Below are positions 1 through 11,075 of a stretch of 64,000 bases of DNA, one piece after another. Under the pieces are notes generated by a model, which ran no database searches, was not told the DNA's origin, and saw nothing but the letters and a program-made list of their open reading frames with translations. Positions within the stretch are counted from its first letter, which is position 1; every line of letters starts with the position of its first letter. A program made the translations under genes and the position numbers. Origin of the DNA: Kappaphycus alvarezii (Eukaryota > Rhodophyta > Florideophyceae > Gigartinales > Solieriaceae); assembly GCA_002205965.3 (NCBI GenBank), contig NADL03000604.1, positions 1,240,001-1,304,000 on the forward strand, given 5' to 3'.

Positions 1-156
1 GTGACACGTAAGTTCCATCGTCGATGTTGAACTTTTCGCATTTGTATTTAAGGTAGGCGCAACGGTAGATGAAGATGATTGGAGCTTCGGAGAAGGGGTC
101 ATATGTGCATCAGCATAATTCACATCTGCATCCGCTGCAAAAGCAGGGTCGGCCAT
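1..156 (-). CDS. N-terminal part of an unknown protein, cut by the window edge
   Basis: On the minus strand an ATG at 156 opens a frame of 52 codons that runs uninterrupted off the left edge of the window. The start reads MADPAFAADADVNYADAH and continues into a Ser/Thr-rich stretch, a composition typical of a disordered N-terminus. No family is recognisable from this much, and no membrane segment or signal peptide is visible. It could be the first exon of a real gene reading leftward, or a chance frame. The clean Ala/Asp then Ser/Thr composition favours a gene, but the length alone would not. Confidence 0.35.
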   Translation of the reverse strand, partial: MADPAFAADADVNYADAHMTPSPKLQSSSSTVAPTLNTNAKSSTSTMELTCH

Positions 157-1679
157 GTTGAAACGCGTAAAGGTGGTTATTGCATACGGGAGCGATAGAG
201 TGAGGAATATATACACGAGTTAGGGGGTGATCGCGTGAAAATGATTACTTGGTGAGAGAAAACTCGGGAAATTTTTCGAAGTGTTGTAACCGTATTACGG
301 AATAGTTGCAATTTTCACTTCACCAAGAGCTCACATTTCTGCGACTTCGCTCACGTAAAATTGCAGAATACTACAATGATTTCTATTACTGTAATTTAGC
401 TACAGCTTCGTCAAGTTTAATTGAAGTTTTTCTTTCTTGTAAAATCTCTACTACCACCATTCTGTTCCGTGCTTTTCAACTTCGAATTGAATTTATTACA
501 GTATTTTACTGTAGAGTACATTAATTTTTAGCTAACCATTGATTTATATTAGCCGCTGGTTCTCATTTCATCAATTGTCATTCCTATTCAAAATTATGGA
601 AAGGGACCGAAAAAATCTTAGTAGGGGAATTCTATTCTGCGCTTAGGGATGTCACGCTATGGTGGTATGAACTTGGTTTGGGAGATCCAGAAAGTCAAAA
701 TTACTAATTTCGGAGGTGAAAATGGCAACATCAAGTATGTTGAGACTCTAACGAGTACTTCTCTGCCTTTTGATGGAGATATGCCTCTGATTCGGACGTT
801 TATATAGGATGTTACACATTCTCATCGAGCTATAGTGGCCAAGTTTTGGCTTAAGGACAAGTTTTCAAAAGATGTGATGAACAGCCTATTCTCCTAGCTT
901 AAATCTTATAGAAACTATATTAAATTTTATTCTGCTCTGTTTGTGCAAATAAGAGGGAACCAAATACACTGAAATCACTATAAGAACGCATTTTGGATAG
1001 TTGGGAGAGTATCGAATCTGAAATGTTTGAGAAGTTGGTCCTTCTGTGCCCAAACGGTGTGAAGACGTGATAAGTACTGATGGGATGCCGATTGAGTACT
1101 AAACTATTTGAACTTTTCGTAGAGCTAGTCATGAGATGTTGTTATCCTTTGTGTTCTAAAAGTTTGTTCTAGGGTCATGCAGCATATTAGCCATACTACG
1201 CACGATAAATTATGAATACCGGGAGGCAAAATTATTCCACCAGTTGCAACTTATTTTACATATTGTAGAATTTCCCTAACATTGCGTGACGAACCAAGAA
1301 GATCTAAGGGTAGTTAGTGAAGTCCTGTGAGGAAATCGGTGCGCACAAAAGCAGGAACTGCTCCCTCCAACGGTCTGACTTGGGCGCCTCGAAAAGAAAT
1401 GGCGGAGCCCAAGCTTGACAACAGCCCATCAGAAACCCAGCTTCAAGCTCAACACACCCAGCCCTTTCCCCTATACATGTCCCTCAATACCTTTGTCCGT
1501 TCTGCATGCGCAGAAATTCGCCCTCAAGGGTAGTACCCTGCTGAGCCGCGTACCGCAAACGCTTAACCACCCGTCGCGCTTTTCCGGCGAATACTGCCTT
1601 GTCCTAATCCGAGATGTCGCCGCTGCAAAAGTTCACATAGCCCCAAAAGGTGACCCACGTGAGCGCATTTAGTTTGCTG
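157..1679. other. Stretch without a supported gene
   Basis: Only short overlapping frames on both strands are present, with no recognisable protein similarity. The frames at 1327-1672 overlap each other in two registers and show no motif, so I treat them as chance. Confidence 0.4.
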
Positions 1680-2324
1680 CGACAAAAGCCAATGAAACAA
1701 AACGGCTATGTGATGTGGTGACATGGAAGTCCGTTCAAGACAGGTATATGCGGTTGCAAGAACGTTTTAATGGCTACGAAAAATGTAGAGCCGTATGGTT
1801 GGGGTTGCTGGAGAGATATAAAAGATGGAAGAGCTCTTGACTACAATGTGCGTCGCAAGCTCTGACTCCTACAGGATGCGCAACGCAAAAAGCGACAGAA
1901 GGTAGTGGACGAAGAGGCGTGGAAAGAGTTACTGAGGCAGAAATCAGAAAGTACGCGACAAAGCGGCGCGGTCGAAGTACGAAAACTCTGTTTTGGGTCT
2001 AAATGATGGAGTTGAGTTGTCAGACAGTGATACATCAAGATTTTCTGCAAGCGGACAGAAGAGAGAAAATAAGAGGACTGAAACTATGATCAGTGAAGAA
2101 ACTGTGGCCTTTACCGCAGTTTTGGAGAAAGGAGACCCCCGACGAAACTAAATAAATTCACAATGCTATATGGTAAACACTTTGAAAAAGAGAATGCTGA
2201 GCGTGAGCCTGCTCGTATAGAAAGGAGAGAAGAGCGAGAGACAGCCCAGAAAATAGAACTGGAAAAGCTCCGGATCATGATGGAAGTTCATCAGGAGGCC
2301 CAGTCCGGTGGTAGTAATGTGTAG
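1680..2324 (+). pseudogene. Decayed Myb/SANT-like DNA-binding protein, probably Harbinger-associated
   Basis: The plus strand holds two readable pieces separated by stops and frame changes. The first (about 1717-1835) contains TWKSVQDRYMRLQERF, like the helix-rich trihelix/Myb-SANT domain of the accessory protein of PIF/Harbinger transposons and related plant and oomycete proteins. The second (about 2190-2324) is a clean Glu/Arg-rich coiled-coil tail around ERREERETAQKIELEKLRIM, followed by a stop at 2322-2324; such tails are common at the C-terminus of these proteins. The middle is frameshifted. In active elements the Myb-like protein helps the transposase reach the nucleus and bind the ends. 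Assignment rests on motif style only; an unrelated basic coiled-coil protein is possible. Confidence 0.4.
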
Positions 2325-4195
2325 GCCGGAAAGAATTCGAAACGTCCGAGCTGAGTGGTGAATAAAGAAGTAAAAAAGGGTGCATAGGTACAAGAGAGTG
2401 AAGCTAGCGGCGGAGTCGTATTGAAGAGGAGAATTTAGTTCAAAGCCGAACAGCCCGGATCCGCTTATGCTAGCGTGCTCGCAGGCTGTTTACTCAGATC
2501 TCTTCAGTGAAGATATGCTACCAAAGTAGGTGGAATACAGCAGGAGTGTTTTGAAATTAAATTGACTTAGACGCATATACTGAAGTTACGCAGCAGCAAA
2601 GTCGCGAGATACATTGGTTCCACTGGAGCTTGTAATATACGCAGTTTGAGCGAACAATAAGCTGTAATTCAGTACATCTCGAGCTCTTTTAGGAGCCATC
2701 CGAGTGTTATGAACCCGGTAGCCATAATTAAATTAAACTCCCGGTAACCTCGGATTAGAAATTAGCCCTGGAACGGAACTTGAAGATACAAACGTTGGTA
2801 ACACCAACTATCTCCCTGCGATTAGTACCTATAAATGTTCACAACCATGCAACCACCAAGCTATCCATCTAGACCGGAGCCAGAATATAAGTTCCAATCA
2901 TGTCTTCACCCCTCTACAGGCCCGTATCAGTGAATCAACAACCCATCTGGACAAAAACTGCTTGAAACTTAAGTGCATGGAACATGTTATGTCCATTTAA
3001 GTAATTTTTTGCAATCCATCGACACCTGACCAATAAATTGCAATGTTTTTACCATCAATGAAGTCAATATAGTGGTCTAGCGCATGCGTCTTTTCCACGA
3101 CTTCTTCATCATAGTCTTCGGCTTATTCTTCTATAAACTATCGCTGTAGAGGGGGCTGTCATAAAGTGCTGGTATTCGTCCAAAAATGCATCCAATGCTT
3201 CCAAAAATATCTCGCTCAGTTACGGGGCGGACTTCTTAAACATCAAATCGCGTTTGCTATACTTGAACGAGGTCCTTAGTCCACTAAGTAATGAAAGTCG
3301 CCATAAACGGGCCGCAGCTGTAACTATTGCCTTCGATAAAGTGCACGTCGCTGTTATTGCATATTAAAGACACTAAAGTTAATATTTTCGCCTTGAGAAA
3401 GCAAATATGCGACACGCGACTAAGATTGGAAAGGTTAGAAAACAAATCATGAAAGGTATATGCTCCCATCGTTAGGTATCGTCGCCGAAATTCAGAGTAG
3501 GTTCGTTTTTCACGGCAAGAGTTTATAAAAGCCGCTTGTAGAAGCTACGATGGATCATACAGCAGCTTCTACGCTTAATCAACAAGATTAAGATTGCGCG
3601 CAAGATCTTTATTCCTCGTGTAGCAATCTCACTGGTATTGTTTCGCAGGCTCGCCCTTGCGACCATGATGGTCACTGCACGAGAGCAAAAGATAGGGGCA
3701 GAGGGCCCACGGTTTTTATATTCCTAGAATTAATTTTCCTTGCTACCTTAAACCAATTCTGAGACTTTGGCAACAGAAATACGTATCTCCAGATATCATT
3801 GCAATTACTGAAGCATTTCAGGGTATACGCCAAAATTTTTCTGCAATGATTTCCGACTAGAAAGAATTGCCTGCAGTGCACTGTACTATACGGTATTTAT
3901 GTAACATTTAATTACTCCTATTTGCATACGCCAAGTAGTTTACCACCAAAATCCTTGCAGCTTCAATCCAGACCAAACCAACTGCAAAAAAAATGCCCCT
4001 TTGTCTTCTTGGCGACCACAAAGCTTCAGCTGTCACCTGGCGACTCCAGCGATGGTCACCCATTGCTCCCATCTTCATCAAGCCCAATAATCAGACAAAA
4101 CTGCACCAGCAGCAGAAAAACACCTTTAAACAATCCTTTTGGGGTTGCTATGGAGAACCGAGAAGAAGTAGTCCGGCTTCAGACATTGGAGACTG
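2325..4195. other. Stretch without a supported gene
   Basis: No frame longer than about 70 codons and no recognisable motif on either strand. It may be transposon remains too decayed to read. Confidence 0.4.
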
Positions 4196-4530
4196 CTTCG
4201 ATTTCATCTGCATCGTTTCCGGTGAACTTTGACCTACTGACAGACCATGCGTATTTTCCTCTTTTCAGATTCAATCGAGCGGACATCATGCGAGTGGTGC
4301 TGGTCATCGGGATGGCCGAGTGCAGTGACGCGTACAGTGACGAACAGATACTCAGCAAACGCCTATCTTGTGACGTGGGTATTAAATCGACGCATGGCTT
4401 CGTCGGCACGTTGGACAGATGTAGAGCTGCTTTTCGGGCGGCACTCGTCGTATCTCTCATAAATATTTTGTGAAGCGCTGGATGAGTTTCTAGGGAAGAA
4501 GGCGGGAATAAGATCATCACTTGCTATGAA
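4196..4530 (+). pseudogene. Fragment of a PIF/Harbinger-type DDE transposase N-terminus
   Basis: Two plus frames together give the usual start of the transposase. Frame one reads FPLFRFNRADIMRVV near 4255-4300. After a frame change near 4330-4380, frame two reads RRMASSARWTDVELLFGRHS and, past one stop, EALDEFLGKKAG near 4475-4505. The family pattern is an F-R-F-[ST]-x-x-D-I helix, then L-L-R-R-[LM]-A-Y-P-x-R-W-x-D-L, then F-G-R-S, then I-F-N-E-x-L-D-F. The catalytic DDE part should follow downstream, but nothing like it is readable after 4530. The piece therefore seems truncated as well as frameshifted. The 183-codon open frame that spans it (3922-4473) is not a gene of its own. Confidence 0.45.
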
Positions 4531-7500
4531 TTTGGACCTGCGCCCGGACTTTTTATTGGTTGCGGCGACAGAAAGTGCTCCAGGAGAACCAGGAAGTGTC
4601 GCGTAAAAGGAAGTAACTGGTGGAGCGGGGAGTTCTGGAATGGAGGAATGATTATTGACTGAAGGGGCGAGGATAAGAGCTGCATATCGGATATAACTAA
4701 TGAGAATGTGTGACTGGTTAGTAAAAGAGGCGGTGATAGAGCCGTTTAAAAGATGGGTGCGCGACAGGCTCTAGAAAAATGTTGATAAATTGTGAACGGG
4801 CTGTTTCCGAATTCCCTGAGTGTTACTGCTTTCGCGCCATTCATACATTGCATAAACCATTTCTGTTACTGCTCATATTTCTAGTTCAAGGTCATTCCAA
4901 CAAAAAATTTATTGAATGAAGCATAAAGAAATATATCTTTTATGCGATTTTAACCTTTCCAACACTTTCTGTATTGTACAGTATAGGATCATCATCTGCG
5001 TACCGGATTGATCGTATACGAGTATCGTCCTCGCATTTGGGGCTTGGACAATTGTATACTCTTCCTCATCTTGTTATCACACCAGTCTTGATAACAAGAT
5101 GACATCCAAGAAAACTGTGAATTCCGTAGCTGCTGTCATCTCTAGACGTCGCAGACATAACGGGCGCGTTTTGACAGCAGTATCTAATTTCTTCTTGCTC
5201 ATGGTCGGCGGTGAAGGGCGTGGGAGCGCACCATACCCCTATGTATTTTTTCATTCTCTACAGTGCTTGCAGGAACACCTCCACGGGTGCACTCTCTTCA
5301 GGAGTGCGGTGAAAGTTGGTGTTCGTGTATGTCATGGTTAGGTAGGATAGGACGGCCGATTGCTACCAAGAATAGTGGAGTTGGCGGTAAGGAGGTTAGG
5401 ATATGTGGTGGGAATGTGGAGATGTGAAGAAAAATCTGCCGCTTCTATACAAAAAACGTTTGCTATGGAACTGTCACAGAAGTTCGTGGAAGACCCACAA
5501 CATGCTTTACCCCCAAACTACATATGGCCAATCATCAGATGCCAGTTCGGACAGCATTCATGATATTTTATGCTCCATTCAATAAATTTTTTTGTTGGAA
5601 CGACCCTCAATTCAGAACCGATTTTTGGAAATAATGCAATTATCGGTAATACGTAAGCCACGTATTACGGAAATCCGGGAAAACTTTTTGCAGAAACTTG
5701 CTGTCGTATACTCTCTATTGTTGAATATTGTCAGAAGTTTCACAGTGCATAAAATCTCTATTGAGTGTTTCTTCATTACATATTTAATTTATGGCCCAAA
5801 ACAAACGCCAGAAACGGACTGTGTGTGGCTTTCTACTGTAGTAATAAATAATAATAAATAGTAATAATAACTTTGCTACATTAATATCTGCAGTAAGGAA
5901 TTGGAGAGCCATCTGCTTTACATAGAAATTTAAGATACCATCCCACATTTGAGGAGGTGTCGTACAGTATCCTCCAGCACAGTGCAGTAATATACAGTAC
6001 AGTACAGTAAAGTACAGTATTGTTAGGGTTCAATTAGTACGTGGCAGGTACACGTGTATTGTCAGCGAAGTGAAGTAACACGTACAGTAGTATTCTGTCA
6101 GCAACGTACATAGTCAGCATTTAGTGTTCCTCTGTAGTCTATACGAAGTGTACCTGACCTTATCACCAAGACCCGAGAGGCATTAGTTATTGGAAGCACG
6201 CCAGGCCTGGTCCGTGCTTTGCAAATTAGGAGTGAAGTTGTAGCATAAAATCGATTTTACTGTAGTGCAATTGGCACTCACATTGAACTGCCATCGGCAG
6301 AGCTGATTTTGGTGATCTTTTTTTGATCTGATTCACTGCTAACCAGCAGGCACTGTACTGTACAGTAAGGGCAATTTTCTTTTGTCCCCCACTATTATTC
6401 CAGGTACTGTATACTCACCCGATGGGGCTTTAGGGCTTACAATCTGGACCTCTAGGCCCCCAAATTGGACCTGATATTTTCGCAGGTGAAAGGCTCCTAT
6501 TGGGCCAAGTGTCGAATTTGCTTATCCCTAACATGGATCTCCCTAATTTGGCTCACCCTAACTTCACTCACCACGCCGTCGTAGATAACTCTAACCTAGT
6601 CAAATAGCATTTATACCTACCTGGCCACTAGGGCTCCAGATTAAATAGCCACCCCGGTGTTGGCTCTGAACTTGACTCCCAACTTCTGCCTTTTCAGAAA
6701 CCTTGCCAAAGACAACTTTGGCTATAGCCACGTTTATCCGCCCGGGTCCCCCTTTCTATTTCCCCCTCTCTATCCAATAATATAATACCCCTTTTGTTGT
6801 TTGCTTGTGATACTTACTCAAACTTGGCGCCCCGAACTCCGTCGTCTATACACAAATAGGAACTTCAAGGTTGTGTTGGTGACAACATCCTTATCTCATA
6901 AGGAGACAGTCAGCACTGCTGAACCACTACTACATCTTATTTGTCCATTATTACAACCCTGGTGTGTAATATTCTTTGTAATCGATCCTTATCAAGGTTC
7001 TAGCATTCCGCGGACCACGGCCCGTCCTTACAACCCGGAGGACAACTATACCGTCCAGCCGTCCAAGGAATCCCCCCGCTCTTCCAGCCTCATTTTTCCT
7101 CGTCGTCAGCGAGCTGTGCTACTGCATCGCAGGGTGCTTAAAGAGAAAGAGGGAACGCGAACACCCGGTGGATCTTGATATGTTTGTGTTGGGTTTCTCA
7201 TTGTCTGACGGTGTTCTGTTCCTAGACGAGAAGAACTGCACACCGCGCATTACCCTACATTTACCAGCGCGACTACCCAAGCCAGTCATTGCGAGGGTGC
7301 AATCAAGGTACGAGAGTCTTCAAAATCTGGGGCGATATTCAACGTCCGAGGAAAGGCAGCCCTATTAGAAGAAATCTTCTTCTTAGTGCGTCTGTGGAGG
7401 AAATGCGGACTCCCTGGATCTAGACTTCTCGTGGGCAACATAATCAAGGGCTATAGACCGAAAAAAGGGAGAGGACCCCGTAAATTAAGTTTGTGCGCAC

Positions 7501-8952
7501 GAGGCGATAGTTCGCCAGTAAAAAGAACGCTTTTCGAATAAAGATGAAGTCAGGACCAGGTTAGCTACCTGCTGACTATAAAGTCAAGTTTCGCCTGAGT
7601 ACAAAGACACAGGTTTCACCCAGTAAAAAGAGCGAAACAAAGTAAGGGCAAAACTGAAGATGCACATGAAAGTGATATGGACAGATGGCTGGGACGGATA
7701 TTGTGGAGGATGTTACTCAGGAACTCAAGTCAGAAGACACATGAAATGACGGTCAGTTTTCTTACGAAATTATAGAAGAAATACGCGGGGCAATAAGTGG
7801 TATCAGGGCCGCGCTAAAGAAAGTTGTAGGACTTAAACGAGAAGGTTAGTGAAGCTACGTGGCTTTCGGCAGGTCGGTCTGCTGCGAGCAACATGGCAAG
7901 ATCTCATCTGATCAGGCTACTCAGATACTAATTTCATCAGGTGAAGAAAGGGAAGAGATTTTCAGCATGCATTGAGTTTATGTCGCACATTAAATATGCA
8001 AGAGTTGTGTTTAGAGCTTTCGTTTCCATTGGACAGAGCTGGATATCTTTTGAAGTCTGAAGTGGGGGAAACATAACCCAATCCCATGCCAATAGGCTTT
8101 CTAGGATTTTTCATACCATAATTGAGACGTATGATCAACCAAAGGGAGTGTTCCCCGATTTAATGCGAATTTTCAAAGTAGGAATGAGAAGACTGGAGAG
8201 TTGGAGAAGCATTTCAAGATATAACATTCAAGAAGAAGATCGCTGAGATGCACCCCGGAAAATGAGCTACCGGAAGAGGTGGTGCGTCGGTATGACAGTC
8301 ATATACCCAAGCAGGTTGATAATCTGCACACACAAAACTGGCCGGACTCCCACTGTGAGGCTATGCTACGAGATTCGGACACTTTGTAGGAGTCTCCCTT
8401 CAGGCTCTTGCAGACCCTGTAGGTGGGACGCGATTTCATCGCTATCCACATTTTGCACGAATCGAGATGGGCCAGGTACCCCTGCATTATTGCAAGGATC
8501 CCTAGGTGTCGGACATTCGACCCCCAGCGACCCTCTGTGCAGGAAGTGGTTTCAGCTGCCTGCCTCATTCCTGCACGCACGGGATGGGTGCAAATGATCC
8601 TTACGAAACGTCCCATGGAAGCTACTAGCGGAAACCCGTTTTCACTCCAGAAGCCGAGCCAGTCTCTTGCAGGAAACTGCGCGGTCAGTTTCAGACAACA
8701 CAGAGACTGTACACCGCGACACCCTGCCTGCCAGAAATACTCGCTTGCACTTACCGTTATCCGCCCATAAGGACCGGGCGAGGCAGCATGGCAGCATGTC
8801 CGGCATTAGTTCAAGTCGCCAGGTTTGCGTCCGCGATAAAATCGCATCAAGCGGTCGTCGTCCAAGCCTTGCTGAAGCTGATGGTACGGAAGCACCGACG
8901 CGAAGTGAGTGGGTGCTTGAGGTACGCTCACAGTACGCACGTTTACCAAGCC
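4531..8952. other. Gene-free stretch with short repeats and possible decayed LTR element
   Basis: No gene is recognisable. The stretch contains a TAA-rich tract at about 5838-5868 and CAGTA pentamers at 5991-6020 and 6351-6368. Around 6770-6840 a TATA-like stretch (TATAATAC) is followed by CTTGGCGCCCCGAACTCC, which looks like the primer-site boundary of an LTR retrotransposon, and 7600-8250 could be decayed gag. I could not find a second LTR, so no element is called. The frames at 8262-9217 overlap in several registers and have no motif. Confidence 0.3.
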
Positions 8953-9044
8953 TCAGTGGTTACTGTACCCGGGCCTCAATGGTTACTGCACCCGGGCCTC
9001 AATGGTTACTGCACCCGGGCCTCAATGGTTACTGTACCAAGCCC
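8953..9044 (+). repeat. 23-bp tandem repeat, four copies
   Basis: Four head-to-tail copies of a 23-bp unit (TCAATGGTTACTGCACCCGG plus GCC) start at 8953, 8976, 8999 and 9022. Copies 1-3 differ by one or two bases; copy 4 ends ACCAAGCCC instead of ACCCGGGCC. A weaker partial copy with the ACCAAGCC ending precedes copy 1 at about 8940-8952. The unit length is not a multiple of three, so the array reads through all three frames and is unlikely to be coding. There are no spacers, so it is an ordinary minisatellite. Confidence 0.85.
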
Positions 9045-9227
9045 TCACTGGGAGCTGCAAGGTATGTTGTGCCACTGTACGGTGGGCCACTGTAAGGCAT
9101 TTCTCTCTCGATGCACAAAGTTCCGCCCCACAGTCGAGCGACGAGGTTGGCAGCCGAGGGGGTAGACTGGAAAGTTGCGGGTCTGAGAAGGGTCAAAGAA
9201 GCGAGCGCATCGTGTAGTTCGTGCGAC

Positions 9228-10668
9228 TCACGTGGAGGCGGGAGCCCGGAATTTTCGCTGCAAAGGATGCTGACCGGGCACAGCCCACCGCTCGAGGCAC
9301 AGCGGAAGTAGAAAGCAAACTGGACATCCCCCGTACAACGACAGCGGCAACACCTGCAGTTGTGTGGGAAGAGTTCGCTGATTCCGGGCCAGGCACGACA
9401 TTAACGCGAAAGGCCTCTTGCGTACGATGCAAACATCCTTCGTTGGGGGTTGCTCATGCGTTCTCCGGTGCCAAGTGAGATTGTATCGAGTTCCAATGCT
9501 TTTCACAAAGCAATGGTGACCGCGCGTCTTCAAGTGCGGCGTGTCAATGTACATCTTCATGTGAGGCTTTGGCCCAAACTCGATTGCAACATGTGCACGT
9601 CCATTTCTTCTCGCCACGACAAGTTGTGGCAATGTGTTGCCGGAAAGAGTCCACTTGATTGAAGGCCGCTGGACGGTCCTGACAATGGTAGCCTCGTCTT
9701 GCGCTGTGCTTTGACGACAGTTGCTCCTTCAGAATGTACCGCCGCGTGAACACACTCCTGCAAATCGGGGAGGATAGTCCGTGCAGCGTCGCGAAAGAGA
9801 GTGAGGATTCCCCTTCAGGCGTTCCGGACGTCACGCTCGCGTTAATAAGTGACGGTACGGATTGCGGTTGTGATGTGCGGACTGACGTTCGGGGCTAATA
9901 GTCACAGCGGAAAAGAAGGGGATGCGGGCGAGAACTGTCCATCATAAGTAGCAGCAGCAATTGGCTTCGTCTTCGGCTGGGTGAAATCAGGAATGCACAT
10001 TTGAGTAGACGCGGGACCTCTGCGATACGCTTCATCCAACTGATTCAAAAGGAGTTCCGGTTGTTGACTCCCTTCCCTGCTTGTGTTTCGGCCCAAACGG
10101 AATGAGGCTGACCCTCAACAGAGTTCCGCCCTGGCCATAACATCGGAAAAGCCGAAAACGATGACGTCCCTTGTATCATGACCTGAGGGTGTGGCATTGC
10201 TGTGGGCGGCGCTCCGTAAGACAGGTGAGCCAAGGGTTGCGGTACTTGTAGCGGAGATTGTGGTGGAGTGTTCGGCAACAATGCCGATGTATGCTGATTC
10301 AACAAGCGGTGAAGAGCGATCGAGGATTCCCGATCTGATGGCACTAAAACATGTCTTTCCGTTGCTCGCTGCGATTCGAGTGAGATGGGCATGGTAATAC
10401 TGACACCCATGTTCAAAGGATCCGGCAAAATTGAATCAAGGACTGAAGGGACCTGGGCACTCGGAATTTGGTGATGGGGAAATGTCGACGAAACGAGTGC
10501 GGCTTGTATATCCTGCGGTCGGCTCGACAGCCCGGCCAGATTCATAAGTTCATCCGCAGCATCGACATCATCTGTGTGCGTGAAATGAGTTTGTGACAGC
10601 CCAAGCAATAGCCCGAGTGACTTGGATTTAACGAGAGTGGCTGCAGTGATTGAAGCGGGGGGAGGCAT
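9228..10668 (-). pseudogene. Broken C2H2 zinc-finger protein gene
   Basis: Read leftward, an intact 207-codon N-terminal piece (10668-10045, starting MPPPASITAATLVKS, Pro/Ser-rich) is followed by pieces in other frames (about 10096-9902, 9834-9544 and 9580-9228). These contain at least three degenerate C2H2 fingers: YHCQDRPAAFNQVDSFRQH, WTCTCCNRVWAKAS running on after a frame shift into YIDTPHLKT, and a last part with LTWHRRTHE followed by VCIVRKRPFALMSC. Several zinc ligands are gone: CQDR and CIVR have Arg where the second Cys belongs, and the last finger has ARNQRT where ARHQRT is expected. The original was probably a multi-finger transcription factor. Unrecognised introns could explain some frame changes, but not the lost ligands. 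Confidence 0.5.
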
Positions 10669-10792
10669 GGCACTGCTGTTGCGGGTACGGGATAGAAGGC
10701 GAAGGTGAAGGTGCTAGCCTTTGCTCCGCCTATGCAAGCCTTTGCTCCGCCTTCTGTGTCTCCAGGAAAGACTAGTCAAGAAATCGAAATGA

Positions 10793-10854
10793 GTACTGTA
10801 CTGTACACAACTATACTGTACACAACTGTACTGTACTGTGGGGAAACTGTACTG
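10793..10854. repeat. CAGTA/TACTG pentamer tract upstream of the EF-G2 gene
   Basis: This tract holds repeated ACTGTACTGTACAC and related units about 220-280 bp before the EF-G2 start codon. TACTG and CAGTA are the two strands of one pentamer with a GTAC core. It lies in the gap between the EF-G2 start and the start of the minus-strand zinc-finger pseudogene. Confidence 0.7.
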
Positions 10855-11075
10855 AATGTTATAAAGAATTTATTTGCTGATGTGGTGTGAGGTGCCATAG
10901 ACTGACTTATGTTTTTGATCCTATTTTCGTCGTACCAGTCATGAATAGGATGGTCGATCGATCTTACGATTCTTCGCGGAAGTTTTCGTGTTGTGTATGC
11001 AGCATAGGACTTAGTTGTGCACAGCGTAGTCCCGCGGCAGCTGGAATTCTCGGCTAGACCACAGCATTCTAAAAG

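Noticed and set aside
3922-4473. 183-codon open frame as an independent gene
   Set aside because: Its only recognisable part is a transposase segment that continues in another frame.
6770-8250. Full LTR retrotransposon starting near 6.4 kb
   Set aside because: The primer-site-like boundary is suggestive, but no second LTR or clear gag/pol motif could be read.
8953-9044. Possible CRISPR-like array
   Set aside because: The repeats are directly adjacent with no spacers, only four units, and the window is eukaryotic.
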